From positions 310,001 to 374,000 of the forward strand of contig QKMZ01000001.1 in the NCBI GenBank assembly GCA_003242885.1: a stretch of 64,000 nt of DNA. The letters run 5' to 3'. Every line of letters begins with the position of its first letter. The stretch's first letter is position 1. Position numbers and translations under genes: made by a program. This DNA comes from Candidatus Melainabacteria bacterium. GTDB lineage: Bacteria; Cyanobacteriota; Vampirovibrionia; Obscuribacterales; Obscuribacteraceae. Under the pieces are notes generated by a model. The model did no database searches. It was not told the origin of the DNA and saw nothing but the letters and a program-made list of their open reading frames with translations. Below, in pieces: positions 1 to 9,514 of the stretch.

Positions 1-14
1 TGGCTACCGGCACT

Positions 15-1400
15 ATGCGAATGGGCTTGATCTCTGGCATTCGCGGCGAAGGCCGAATGACTGATTCCGATAAATTTGACCAGTTCAAGGCAGGCATGAT
101 CGATGGAATGATTCTTGCTTCGCCTCTTCTCTTCGGCAGAACCGCGGCTACGGCAGAAGGTGCACCAATTGTTCGTGCAGAGTACACGGCTGGAAAAGAA
201 ATAATACCTGTTGTACCGGGTCGCGTTGTCCAAGCCGAAACGACTGTAGGGCGCGAGGTGGTTCAAGCCGAGGTAACGGCAGGAAAAGAAGTGGCTCAAG
301 TGGTTCCACGCCCAGTCGTTCAGGCGGATGTGACCGCCGGTCGTGAGGTTGTGGGAGCTGAAGTAACAGCGGGTCGCGAGGTTGCAGTTCGACCTGTTGA
401 AGTGAAGAAACCGGTGGTCCCTGAAGTAGTTGACGACGCAGCAGGATTCCGAGTTACAGAAAACGGCAGAGAGCTAAAGATCAGCTCAGTCGATACTCCG
501 GCACAGAGACTTGCCGCTCAGAGAGAAGAAGCTCTCCGACGTGCTACTGCTGAGAGAGAAGCTCTTGCACAGCGAGAAGCACTCGCAGAAAAGGCTGCTG
601 CAGAAAGAGCCGCTGCTGAAAGAGCCGCTGCAGAGAGAGCTGCTGCGGAAAGAGCTGCTGCGGAGAGGGAGGCAACAGAAAGAGCCGCCGCGGAGAGAGA
701 GGCGACAGAGAGAGCTGCTGCTGAAAGGGCTGCTGCAGAAAGAGCCGCTGCAGAGAGAGCTGCTGCAGAGAGAGCTGCTGCAGAGAGAGCTGCTGCAGAG
801 AAAGCTGCTGCAGAAAGAGCTGCTGCAGAAAGAGCCGCTGCAGAAAAAGCCGCTGCAGAAAGAGCCGCTGCAGAAAAAGCAGCTGCAGAGAAGGCTGCGG
901 CCGAGAGAGCTGCCGCAGAAAGATTGGCCATGGAAAGGGCTGCAACTGTGGAGAAGCCTGCTGTCGCCGGAATTACGGCGGATGCTGCACGAGGTCTTGG
1001 TATTCCGGAGGTCGCCATCGCGGCTGCCGCCGGGCGCGTTGTCGACAGGGTAGTAACACCTGACGTGCAGGCAGCAGAACCTGTCGCTGCTGCTACAGCC
1101 TACAAGCCTTCCGCCAAAGTTGCCGAGCTGGCTAGTGTTCGTCGTGGCGAGGGCCCTTGGCAAACAGCCGAAAGAATTCTTGCGTCAGACGGGAAACGTC
1201 ATGGAGTTGATGAAGTTCGTGCTCTCACTAAGGCAATTCAGGCGGCCTACAAAGCTGACAACAACAGCACAGATATGAGTGGTCTGAAGGTTAAGTACAA
1301 CTTCGCGACCAAGTCAGAGCAAACCTTCAACAACATCATCAACAACTGTCAGGACGCCAAAGTTCGAGCCTTGTTGATTTCTCTAGCTGAGAAAGGCTAG
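15..1400 (+). CDS. Low-complexity AAAER-repeat protein with C-terminal LysM-like domain
   Basis: Long ORF; AEVTAGREV repeats, then a long (AAAER)n helix-forming tract, then a C-terminal VRRGEGPWQTAERILA module also present in the next gene. Start uncertain (ATG 15 or 57; the frame is open toward the window edge). Confidence 0.8.
   Translation: MRMGLISGIRGEGRMTDSDKFDQFKAGMIDGMILASPLLFGRTAATAEGAPIVRAEYTAGKEIIPVVPGRVVQAETTVGREVVQAEVTAGKEVAQVVPRPVVQADVTAGREVVGAEVTAGREVAVRPVEVKKPVVPEVVDDAAGFRVTENGRELKISSVDTPAQRLAAQREEALRRATAEREALAQREALAEKAAAERAAAERAAAERAAAERAAAEREATERAAAEREATERAAAERAAAERAAAERAAAERAAAERAAAEKAAAERAAAERAAAEKAAAERAAAEKAAAEKAAAERAAAERLAMERAATVEKPAVAGITADAARGLGIPEVAIAAAAGRVVDRVVTPDVQAAEPVAAATAYKPSAKVAELASVRRGEGPWQTAERILASDGKRHGVDEVRALTKAIQAAYKADNNSTDMSGLKVKYNFATKSEQTFNNIINNCQDAKVRALLISLAEKG
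589..912 (+). repeat. 15-bp tandem repeat (gctgctgcagagaga-like) encoding AAAER/AAAEK units
   Basis: Direct reading of the sequence; about 20 degenerate 5-aa units. Confidence 0.85.
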
Positions 1401-1659
1401 TCGTTTCCTGCTGAATCGAACATTAAACAACTCAGTTGTTGACGTGCATGCGTTGAGCCGGGAGTCCCGCAACAATGCCAGGCATCAGATAGGGCATCCG
1501 CTTTGGGACCAACTGGCTAGGGTTTCCCGCTTTTGACACTTCGTCAAACGAATGTCATACCGCCTTGATACTTTATTGTGGCGAACAGCAGAACAGTGTT
1601 CGCGACCCCCCCCCTTGCAATAAAGCTTTTAGCTCCCCCTCCCCAGGAGCCTATTTACT

Positions 1660-4600
1660 ATGGCCGACGTTTCAACAGTAAATCCTGAAGTAAGCGAAAG
1701 CAGCGAGCGCAACAAGGCAGCGTGTGATGCGCTTCGTAGTGATGCATCACTCGAAAGCCCAGCTGCACCAACGACAGATACTTCGTCCGAACATCTGCCG
1801 GCACTCTCCTTGGAAGACTGCTCCGCTGCTGACCCGATGCTCCAAGCAAAGGCGCTGGCCCTCAAAGAGTATTTGCATCCTGGTCACGTTTTTGGTCTCG
1901 GAATACTCCCAGAAAACGGCATAGAATTCACTGATGTCCAAAACATCTTCAGAAGTATGTCACCCGCTCAAATGCAAGATTTTGAGGCTGCGTACAACAA
2001 TTTGCCCGACACTGATGATCTGAGTACAGAACTGAGCCGGCTCCACGATCCCGTGAAGGAAGCCACAATCCATGCGCTCATGGGACGCACCGAGGGGCAG
2101 ACAAACTGGGGTGGCTACATTTCCGTAGCACTCGAAGCCGCTAATAGCGGTGATCAAAATGGCGGCGGCGAACTAATGCGTGCCATTTTTTCAACAATGG
2201 ACAAAGCTGAAATTGATGCGGCAGGGACACAATGGGCCAACGAGCATGGCGGGCAGACTCTAGAGGATGCCATCAAAGCATCCGGTTTGAGCGAAACAGA
2301 CAAAGGTCTTTATCAATCCATTTATATGGGTGGTGCGGACAATCGTGATACTGCGGTGACTGTTCAAGCCGCAAAAGATTACATCTCGTCGCTTGATAGT
2401 GGCTACCCAAGCGATGTGCCTCGCGCTGAATGGCTGCGCAGATTCGGCGACATTGTTTCGGGTGACTCTGCCGCAACATCGGCTTTGTTGGAAGACCCAA
2501 ATTTCGTTGCTCAATATCATCGTGTTTTTGATGGAACCCCTCTGGCTGAGGGGTATTTGAATGAAGGTCGCATCTCACTTACGGATGTGATTTCTCAAAA
2601 CAGAACAGTAATCGCAAAGTTGATGCAAGGGGAAGCTTCTGAAGACTTTGTTGAATCTGCTCTGAGAAACGCAACTCAGGAAGAACGCGTTGACTTTATC
2701 GCTGGGCGCGCTTTAGTCCAGAGTGGTGCTGAGCTGACCACTACCGAAGATAAGCGCAAGGCTGATTACTATAACAACATGATGAGAACGTTCCAGGAAG
2801 CTGGCGGTACCGAACTGGCTGCTGTCTGGGAAGACGTTTTGACTCACGGTAAAAAGACTCTCGTATCGCAAGTCGCAATGATTGATTCCGATTTCGAGAA
2901 GAGCCAACCTGAGCTCATGCACATGATCGAAACAATGAGTGAGGAAGATTGGAATCTCATTCATTCGGCAGATGGCACTCCTACACCTGAGCTGACTGCG
3001 TTAATTGATACCATCGGCAAAGTTGCTCCGGAGTTCGAAACCGAAGCCGTTGCAAGATTGCGTGAGATGTCCGAAGCCGCAACTTATTCAGATGCAAAAG
3101 CTGGAAATTCTAGCTTCGATGAAATCATTGCTCGCAATTCGGATGCTTTTAGTGCTCCGAATGCAGCTGATGTTCTTGAAGCAGTTAAGAACATGACTGA
3201 TGCGGATCGCCAAAAATATTTTTCGAACGATGAGTACCGAGCATCTGTAGACGCTGTGATTTTCCCGAATCATCAGGTCATGAAATCTTTCATTGATAGC
3301 CCAGTAGCGCAAGCACAAATGCTGATGGCGCAATCGATGCTCGGGCAAATTAAAGAAGACGGTAAGGCTCCAGAGATGGGCGTCGTAGAGAATTTTGCGC
3401 AAAAGGTCATTAATGGCGAAATCAACAGCTCGAATCAACTTGCCACTCTTGAATCAGTAGCAACTGATCCTTCACTTCAACAATTGCTCAAAAACTATTT
3501 GCCGATGTACAACGAGCAAATGATGCCTGCCAATTCGTTCGAAGAGCACCTTGATGGCTATGATGCACGCACCACAAGTTTGACTCAACTGCTCATGAGC
3601 CTCGATCCGGATGGTCATAAAGCAAACTTCGGTGCTTTGGTAAATGGTGGCAAGATTTCTGAAGCAACTCAGATGGTTGGCGATCTGGCCCCAGTCCCTG
3701 GATTTAGCACTCTTGCAGATGAGACTACTAACCGTTTTTCACCAGAAGATCCGAGATTCGAAGTAGCGCAAAATGTTCTCGAGCAAAATGGTAAAGCTGA
3801 GCCGGAAGACATTGCTCAAATGTACTTGCTTGGAATGGACTCGCACGCAAATGGCGGCGAATCTTATAACTACCGTGATGTCCTGACGATGCTTGACGCT
3901 GCGGGGCCAGCGGGGCGCTCACAGTTTTACCAATCCATGAAAGACAAATATCAAGTTGATTTTGTTGAAGCATTCAAGAGCCGCGTTGCCAGCGAGAACT
4001 TGGAAGGCGGATACAAGACAATCTTCGATAACGCAGTTGCACAAGGTTTCAATCTCACAACCGCTGATGAAGTTGCCTTGGCAGCCCTTGATGATCAAGG
4101 TGGATACAGAGAGTTCGAAAGCACCTTGGCTGCAATGTCTTTCGATGAGCGCGATCAGATGAAAGCTGAGTTCGCAGCAAAAGGCTATGGCGACTTTGAT
4201 TCCGAATTCCTCGGACTGATTGGTAGCAACACCGCTGAATTGGAAAAATATGGTGCTTTGATTTCTTCCTTCGAGGAAGATCCTTCTTCCAAATTCATTC
4301 AAAGATTGCTCGAGTCCAAAGATGATCTTTCCGGCTGGGATCTCGATGGCACCAACGAAGAGCTCGTTAGATCTATCTTGACCAATCGCGATGTATTAGC
4401 GAAGTACGCGGCGGCTCGTGAAAGCTTGCCCCCGGAAGTGCTTGCTCAAATCGATCAAATGTATGTCGATGCGGTAAACGATAACCGTACTTCAAAAGAA
4501 AATGTCGCAGCAAAAGTAAATGCAGCGGTTGACAGCATTCTGCTGGTTGCAGCGGTAGCCAGTATGTTTCCATCAGGCGGTACAAGCGCAGTAGCTTTTG

Positions 4601-5757
4601 GCGCACTAACAGCTGCTTCTCGAGCGGCATTGATTGACGCTGTTAAAGGCGACGGCATTATGACTGAAGAGGAGCGTCAAGCAAACTTCAATCGTGCAAT
4701 GCTTGAAGCTGGTCTATTCCTGGGTGCTGATGCCGCTGTTCAAGCGTTCAAAGGAGTGAAGGCTCTGGCACAAAATCCAGCAATTCGCGATTTGATTATT
4801 GCCAGCGCAGATATGCCAGAAGTAGCGACTGTGACGAATAAGGCTGCTACAGTTGTTTCCCGCCCTACTGCAGAACAATTGGCAGCGATTAGAAAGGTGG
4901 ATGATGTTGTACCGGAACAAGTGGTTCCTGTCGCAAAGCAACCGACCGCTGAAGAACTGGCAGCCATTAGAAACGTAGATAACGCCGCACCGGAAGAAGT
5001 CGTTGCTACCGTCAAACAACCAACACCAGAAGAATTGGCTGCAATCAGAAATGTAGATAACGCCGCCCCGGAAGAAGTCGTCGCTACTGTCAAACAACCA
5101 ACACCAGAAGAATTGGCTGCAATCAGAAATGTAGATAACGCCGCACCGGAAGAAGTCGTCGCTACTGTCAAACAACCAACACCAGAAGAATTGGCTGCAA
5201 TCAGAAATGTAGATAACGCCGCACCGGAAGAAGTCGTTGCTACCGTCAAACAACCAACACCAGAAGAGCTGGCAGCAATCAGAAACACCGATGGAGTTGT
5301 CCCTGCTAAGCCATCCGTCACACCTGTGAGAAGAGCAACAGCAGAAGAGTTAGCTGCAATTAGAAGTGTGCCTGATGAACTTGTAATTCCGAGAGGGACA
5401 ATTTTCCCAACCACTGCTGCTGAAATCTTGGAGGTTCAGCCGCAAGCAGAACAAACAGATTTCGAGCCACCCACACCGAACGACGCTCTTATCGCCATGG
5501 CGACTGTAAAACGTGGTGAAGGTCCGTGGCAAACTGCTGAAAGAATTCTTGCAGCTGCTGGTGGCGATTACGACGTGATGGAAGTGCGTGCTTTGACTAA
5601 CGCAATCAAGGCAATCTATGCCTCTGACAGCAATAATCCTGATATCAGCGGACTCAAGGTGAATCATCAGTTCATTACTGATGCTAATTTCGAACAATTG
5701 ATAAACAGCGTCAGCAATGAAGACGTGAAAGCAGCTCTCATGGGTTTTGCCGCTTAG
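1660..5757 (+). CDS. Large helical multi-repeat protein (annexin-like helical repeats possible) with 26-aa tandem repeats and C-terminal LysM-like module
   Basis: 1365-aa ORF; 78-bp tandem repeats near the 3' end; C-terminal VKRGEGPWQTAERILA module shared with ORF 15..1400. Confidence 0.85.
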   Translation: MADVSTVNPEVSESSERNKAACDALRSDASLESPAAPTTDTSSEHLPALSLEDCSAADPMLQAKALALKEYLHPGHVFGLGILPENGIEFTDVQNIFRSMSPAQMQDFEAAYNNLPDTDDLSTELSRLHDPVKEATIHALMGRTEGQTNWGGYISVALEAANSGDQNGGGELMRAIFSTMDKAEIDAAGTQWANEHGGQTLEDAIKASGLSETDKGLYQSIYMGGADNRDTAVTVQAAKDYISSLDSGYPSDVPRAEWLRRFGDIVSGDSAATSALLEDPNFVAQYHRVFDGTPLAEGYLNEGRISLTDVISQNRTVIAKLMQGEASEDFVESALRNATQEERVDFIAGRALVQSGAELTTTEDKRKADYYNNMMRTFQEAGGTELAAVWEDVLTHGKKTLVSQVAMIDSDFEKSQPELMHMIETMSEEDWNLIHSADGTPTPELTALIDTIGKVAPEFETEAVARLREMSEAATYSDAKAGNSSFDEIIARNSDAFSAPNAADVLEAVKNMTDADRQKYFSNDEYRASVDAVIFPNHQVMKSFIDSPVAQAQMLMAQSMLGQIKEDGKAPEMGVVENFAQKVINGEINSSNQLATLESVATDPSLQQLLKNYLPMYNEQMMPANSFEEHLDGYDARTTSLTQLLMSLDPDGHKANFGALVNGGKISEATQMVGDLAPVPGFSTLADETTNRFSPEDPRFEVAQNVLEQNGKAEPEDIAQMYLLGMDSHANGGESYNYRDVLTMLDAAGPAGRSQFYQSMKDKYQVDFVEAFKSRVASENLEGGYKTIFDNAVAQGFNLTTADEVALAALDDQGGYREFESTLAAMSFDERDQMKAEFAAKGYGDFDSEFLGLIGSNTAELEKYGALISSFEEDPSSKFIQRLLESKDDLSGWDLDGTNEELVRSILTNRDVLAKYAAARESLPPEVLAQIDQMYVDAVNDNRTSKENVAAKVNAAVDSILLVAAVASMFPSGGTSAVAFGALTAASRAALIDAVKGDGIMTEEERQANFNRAMLEAGLFLGADAAVQAFKGVKALAQNPAIRDLIIASADMPEVATVTNKAATVVSRPTAEQLAAIRKVDDVVPEQVVPVAKQPTAEELAAIRNVDNAAPEEVVATVKQPTPEELAAIRNVDNAAPEEVVATVKQPTPEELAAIRNVDNAAPEEVVATVKQPTPEELAAIRNVDNAAPEEVVATVKQPTPEELAAIRNTDGVVPAKPSVTPVRRATAEELAAIRSVPDELVIPRGTIFPTTAAEILEVQPQAEQTDFEPPTPNDALIAMATVKRGEGPWQTAERILAAAGGDYDVMEVRALTNAIKAIYASDSNNPDISGLKVNHQFITDANFEQLINSVSNEDVKAALMGFAA
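4903..5292 (+). repeat. Five 78-bp tandem units (AAPEEVVATVKQPTPEELAAIRNVDN), the central ones near-identical
   Basis: Direct reading: units at 4903, 4981, 5059, 5137 and 5215. Confidence 0.9.
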
Positions 5758-5844
5758 TACATTTCTTTCATTTTTTGCACAGTAGTTTCGAAGGACATTC
5801 CTCGCAAAACTGATCCAGCCTCAGATTTGCTCCATCGACAAAGG

Positions 5845-5876
5845 AAAAACTCCCGGTTTAGTAGCCGGGAGTTTTT
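5845..5876. terminator. Bidirectional intrinsic terminator
   Basis: aaaaactcccggtttagtagccgggagttttt between convergent genes. Confidence 0.85.
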
Positions 5877-5896
5877 AATTGCTTTTGCGTTCGCAA

Positions 5897-6577
5897 CTAT
5901 TGCTGTGGATTTGCACCGAGAAGCGGGCTGTTCAGTCCGGTAACGGACGCTGCGGCTGAGGCGGCGTTCAATACTGGAGCGCCAGGGTGTCGCTTCACTT
6001 GACCGAGCAGACGTTGTCCGTTTCTCACAATGGTTTGTGATTCAACGAGACGTTGCCCGAGGTTTTGCAAATCGGTGTCGATGCGAGTCAGCACAGATTC
6101 GGCATAGTGGTCGGCACCTTCGCGGGTGGCGGCAGCATGCTCTTCTGCTTCCAGGCGAATCTTTTCAGCTTCTGCCAGGGCTTCTCTGCGCATTTGTTCG
6201 ACTTCGGAAACTACCTGCTTGCGGATGCGCTCGACTTCAGCTTGCACGGCTTTGAGAAGCTCAGATTCGTGCAGCATGTTTTCGGCTTGCCGGCGAGCGG
6301 TAGCGATAATTTGTTCGGAGCGACGCTGGGATTCGCCCAGAATTTCGTCGCGGCGCTGAAGGACGTCTCCAGCTTCTTTCAATTCTTCCGGCAAGCGAGC
6401 GCGGGCTTTGTCGAGTACATCAAGAAACTCATCAGCATTGATGAATTTGTATTTGTACACGCCTACAGCGTCATCGATTAGATGCTCAAGCAAGTCGAGA
6501 TGTTTATATATCGAGGTTTGCTTGTAGGTCGCTGCAGTTGCTTGTTGCTGTTGCGGAGATACAGTTAGCGTCGTCAT
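5897..6577 (-). CDS. Coiled-coil protein (ATP synthase subunit B / DivIVA-like)
   Basis: Charged heptad-rich sequence; start abuts the coaD stop, suggesting an operon. Confidence 0.75.
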   Translation of the reverse strand: MTTLTVSPQQQQATAATYKQTSIYKHLDLLEHLIDDAVGVYKYKFINADEFLDVLDKARARLPEELKEAGDVLQRRDEILGESQRRSEQIIATARRQAENMLHESELLKAVQAEVERIRKQVVSEVEQMRREALAEAEKIRLEAEEHAAATREGADHYAESVLTRIDTDLQNLGQRLVESQTIVRNGQRLLGQVKRHPGAPVLNAASAAASVTGLNSPLLGANPQQ

Positions 6578-7066
6578 CTATTTGGTGCCTCTGCTGAAAT
6601 GCCTCTTCAGGTATTCGTTCACAGGTGGAGGGACAAACTGGGATACGTCACCGCCGAGGCGGGCAATTTCCTTCACAGTGGATGAACTGATAAAAGAATA
6701 CTCGGCTTTTGTCATGAGAAAAATAGTTTCTAGTTCAGGAAAGAGTTGCTTATTCGCCTGCTCCATTCCCAGCTCCGCTTCGAAGTCGGAAATAGCTCGC
6801 AGCCCCCGTATCAGAACTTTGATGTCGTTCTGTTTGGCGTAATCAACCGTAAGCCCCTGAAAAGAACCTACAGAAACGTTTTTCAGATCTTTTACCGCCT
6901 CACTAATCAACTGGGTTCTCACTTCCGGAGGCAGCAGCGGGGATTTCCCCGGATTGCCGACAACTGCCATGATTACTTCGTCGAAGAGCTTGCTAGACCT
7001 CTGGATGATGTCCAGGTGTCCGTAGGTCATGGGATCAAATGAACCAGGATATATAACTCGGACCAT
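6578..7066 (-). CDS. coaD: Phosphopantetheine adenylyltransferase
   Basis: YPGSFDPMTYGHLDII N-terminus and ISSSTVKEIA near the C-terminus. Confidence 0.97.
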   Translation of the reverse strand: MVRVIYPGSFDPMTYGHLDIIQRSSKLFDEVIMAVVGNPGKSPLLPPEVRTQLISEAVKDLKNVSVGSFQGLTVDYAKQNDIKVLIRGLRAISDFEAELGMEQANKQLFPELETIFLMTKAEYSFISSSTVKEIARLGGDVSQFVPPPVNEYLKRHFSRGTK

Positions 7067-7307
7067 GATCCTATGTATTCCGGATAGACCAAGAATCGGT
7101 CAAGAACTGTCAACTGACACGGCTTTTGGCCTTGTCAATGGAGCAATGATAACACGGCAATTTCTTGGAAACGCGGCGGGGAGGCCATATATTGCTAATA
7201 ATCCCGCGGTGCGAATGTCAAGCGGAATTAATGCCTACAAAACGCGCGGAGATTCGCCTTTTTACGCGTCGAGTTTCGCGAAGACAGGCAGGTGAGAAAA
7301 AACAAAT

Positions 7308-9302
7308 TTATGAAGCTAGTTCGTGAGAAGCGACATTTGGCTTAGCCAGTGCGTTTTCTTCTGATGCCGTAAGACTTGCTTCTCTGGAATCATCATTCAG
7401 CGGCTCACCATCTTCATACGGATTGCCGGTGGGCAGGAAGAAGGAGAAGGTCGAACCCTGACCCAGCGCCGATTCAACGGTCACCCGTCCTTTGTGCTTT
7501 TCAATAATCTTGGTGACGATGGTTAAGCCCAAACCCGTTCCTTTGATCGTATGAACCTTTCGCTCCACTCTATAGAAGCGGTCAAAAATCTGCGGCAAGC
7601 ATTCCTCAGGAATGCCAATGCCGTTATCTTTTATGGCGACCTGAACCTCTTTGGTTTCCGTAAGGTGATTGATCAGCACTTCGATCGTGCCGCCAGCGGG
7701 CGTATATTTGATCGCGTTGGTGAGAAGATTTATAGCTACGCGTTCAATCGATTCTCGATTCATATATACATCAGGTACGTCCGGACCCTGCGTAACTTTC
7801 AATTCCAGTTCGCGGTCGCGCGCCATTAGATTGACTGAGCGCACAGCTTGCTCGACTGCATCGAAAACTGGGAAAGCAATTAGTTCCAATTCTCTGTCGC
7901 CTTCTTCAATGCGACTCAGCTCAAGTACGTCATTGACCAGATACATCAAGCGGTCTGCTTCGTTATCGATGATGTCTAAGAACTCGCGGTAGATATCAGG
8001 ATCTAATTTCTCGCCGTGATTGCAGAGCGTGTCTACGTAAGTTTTGATTGATGTGATCGGTGTGCGCAACTCGTGCGAAACGTTCGATATGAACTCGTTC
8101 TTCATCTTTTCGAGTTCTGCTTCGCGCGTTACGTCGTGCATGATCATTACTGAGCCAAGAAATTCTTGATTCAAGCTTATCGGTGCAATGTGCATGCGAA
8201 CGGTCAAATCACCCAGGTGAATTGATTGCACGACAGGCTCGAGTGTGCCTGGCGAAACCGTGTCTGTGAACGCCTGGACGATGTGGCAAATTGCCGGAGA
8301 ATCAGGTTCTTCGGTGCAAAAGATGAGAGGTTTGCCCAGCAATTCTTTCGCTTCTTTAGCGAATAACTGCGTTGCTGCAGCGTTGACAATTTGCACTTTG
8401 TTGTCGCGGTCGCAGACGACGACGCCGTCAGCGATTGACATAAGCACTAGTTCTAACTTGTTGCGCTCGGAGATGTATTTGTTTCTCTCTGCCATCAGAG
8501 TGTCGACGTTTTGCTTGTCGTACTGCTGCAGACGGCTCGACATATAGTTGAAAGCATTGACTACATGGTCGATTTCGCGACCTGCTCGTTGTGATTTGAT
8601 CTGGTGGCCAAAACGTCCGGCAGCAATTTCACTGGCACCTTGCGAAAGAATTCTCAGCGGTCGATTGATCAATGCATAGTTAGCCCACAAGCCAAGGGCG
8701 CCCAAAAGCCCTACCAGACCAAATATTGAAACGAGGAAGTTGCGGGTTTCTTTTTGAGTTCCAAGAATTGTGAACGCGTTGCTGTCCAATCCAACCCAGC
8801 ACATTCCGAGCTTTTCGTTGTTTTTCTCCATCGGCACGGCAATATTGGTCACGGGTCTGTAACCGTATGGGCTCGCGTACACGTTGGGCGTGGCGTATTT
8901 GCCGGGCGGTTCTTTAAAGATGGGAAAGAGTGGACGAGTGTCTTTGTTTCTGGACCTCAGCGATTCGCTATCCAGCATCACTTTGCCGGATGCGTCGCAG
9001 AAGACGATATAGACAATTGAAGGAGTCTTCTGGCATTCGGTCAAAATGTAGTATTTGAGCCCTTCCAGGTTGCCGTCATGAGTCAGTGATTCAGCGCCAC
9101 CTCGAGCAAGAGCGTGAGCCAGAGCGACTCCGAATTGCTCTACGGACTGGTTGAGGACGCGTTGAGCGCGGTCGACCCAGACCCATGCTGTAAATGTGAC
9201 GAGTGCAGAGATGCTCAAAATGCCGAGCACGAGCAATTGTTTTTGCGCCGAAACACGCGCCCACATGACTATGAGCTTGTCGACCGTGCGTGGAGCTTTC
9301 AA
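7308..9302 (-). CDS. Membrane sensor histidine kinase (HAMP-PAS-HisKA-HATPase)
   Basis: FISNVSHELRTPITSIKTY H-box; NAIKYTPAGG; DNGIGIPEE; GTGLGLTIV. Confidence 0.95.
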   Translation of the reverse strand: MKAPRTVDKLIVMWARVSAQKQLLVLGILSISALVTFTAWVWVDRAQRVLNQSVEQFGVALAHALARGGAESLTHDGNLEGLKYYILTECQKTPSIVYIVFCDASGKVMLDSESLRSRNKDTRPLFPIFKEPPGKYATPNVYASPYGYRPVTNIAVPMEKNNEKLGMCWVGLDSNAFTILGTQKETRNFLVSIFGLVGLLGALGLWANYALINRPLRILSQGASEIAAGRFGHQIKSQRAGREIDHVVNAFNYMSSRLQQYDKQNVDTLMAERNKYISERNKLELVLMSIADGVVVCDRDNKVQIVNAAATQLFAKEAKELLGKPLIFCTEEPDSPAICHIVQAFTDTVSPGTLEPVVQSIHLGDLTVRMHIAPISLNQEFLGSVMIMHDVTREAELEKMKNEFISNVSHELRTPITSIKTYVDTLCNHGEKLDPDIYREFLDIIDNEADRLMYLVNDVLELSRIEEGDRELELIAFPVFDAVEQAVRSVNLMARDRELELKVTQGPDVPDVYMNRESIERVAINLLTNAIKYTPAGGTIEVLINHLTETKEVQVAIKDNGIGIPEECLPQIFDRFYRVERKVHTIKGTGLGLTIVTKIIEKHKGRVTVESALGQGSTFSFFLPTGNPYEDGEPLNDDSREASLTASEENALAKPNVASHELAS

Positions 9303-9514
9303 ATGCTGAGGCGGTTCTTTGGTGCTGATGACCGAATCCTCTATATGGGGGATGCGCGAGTGCCTTGGAATGCGCTATTTCCTGTTATATGCCTCCCCGT
9401 TTTGCAGTTCGGCGCTGACAATGTGAAAACCTTGGCCTAGACCAATTCTATCGGAATTAACCTTCTGCACTCCACAACTGTGGCGAATTCCAAAGCGCCG
9501 GATGGTTTAAATCC

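Noticed and set aside
486-1163. Several long ORFs on both strands overlapping the AAAER tract (486..1163 -, 511..1053 +, 518..1018 -, 544..945 -)
   Set aside because: Stop-free frames are a by-product of the 15-bp repeat; low-complexity Ser/Leu/Gln/Cys translations, no start context.
4714-5414. Minus-strand ORFs 4714..5253 and 4740..5414
   Set aside because: Antisense shadows of the 78-bp repeat in the 1365-aa gene.
6053-6481. Plus-strand 142-aa ORF
   Set aside because: Antisense to the coiled-coil gene in the coaD operon; no family resemblance.
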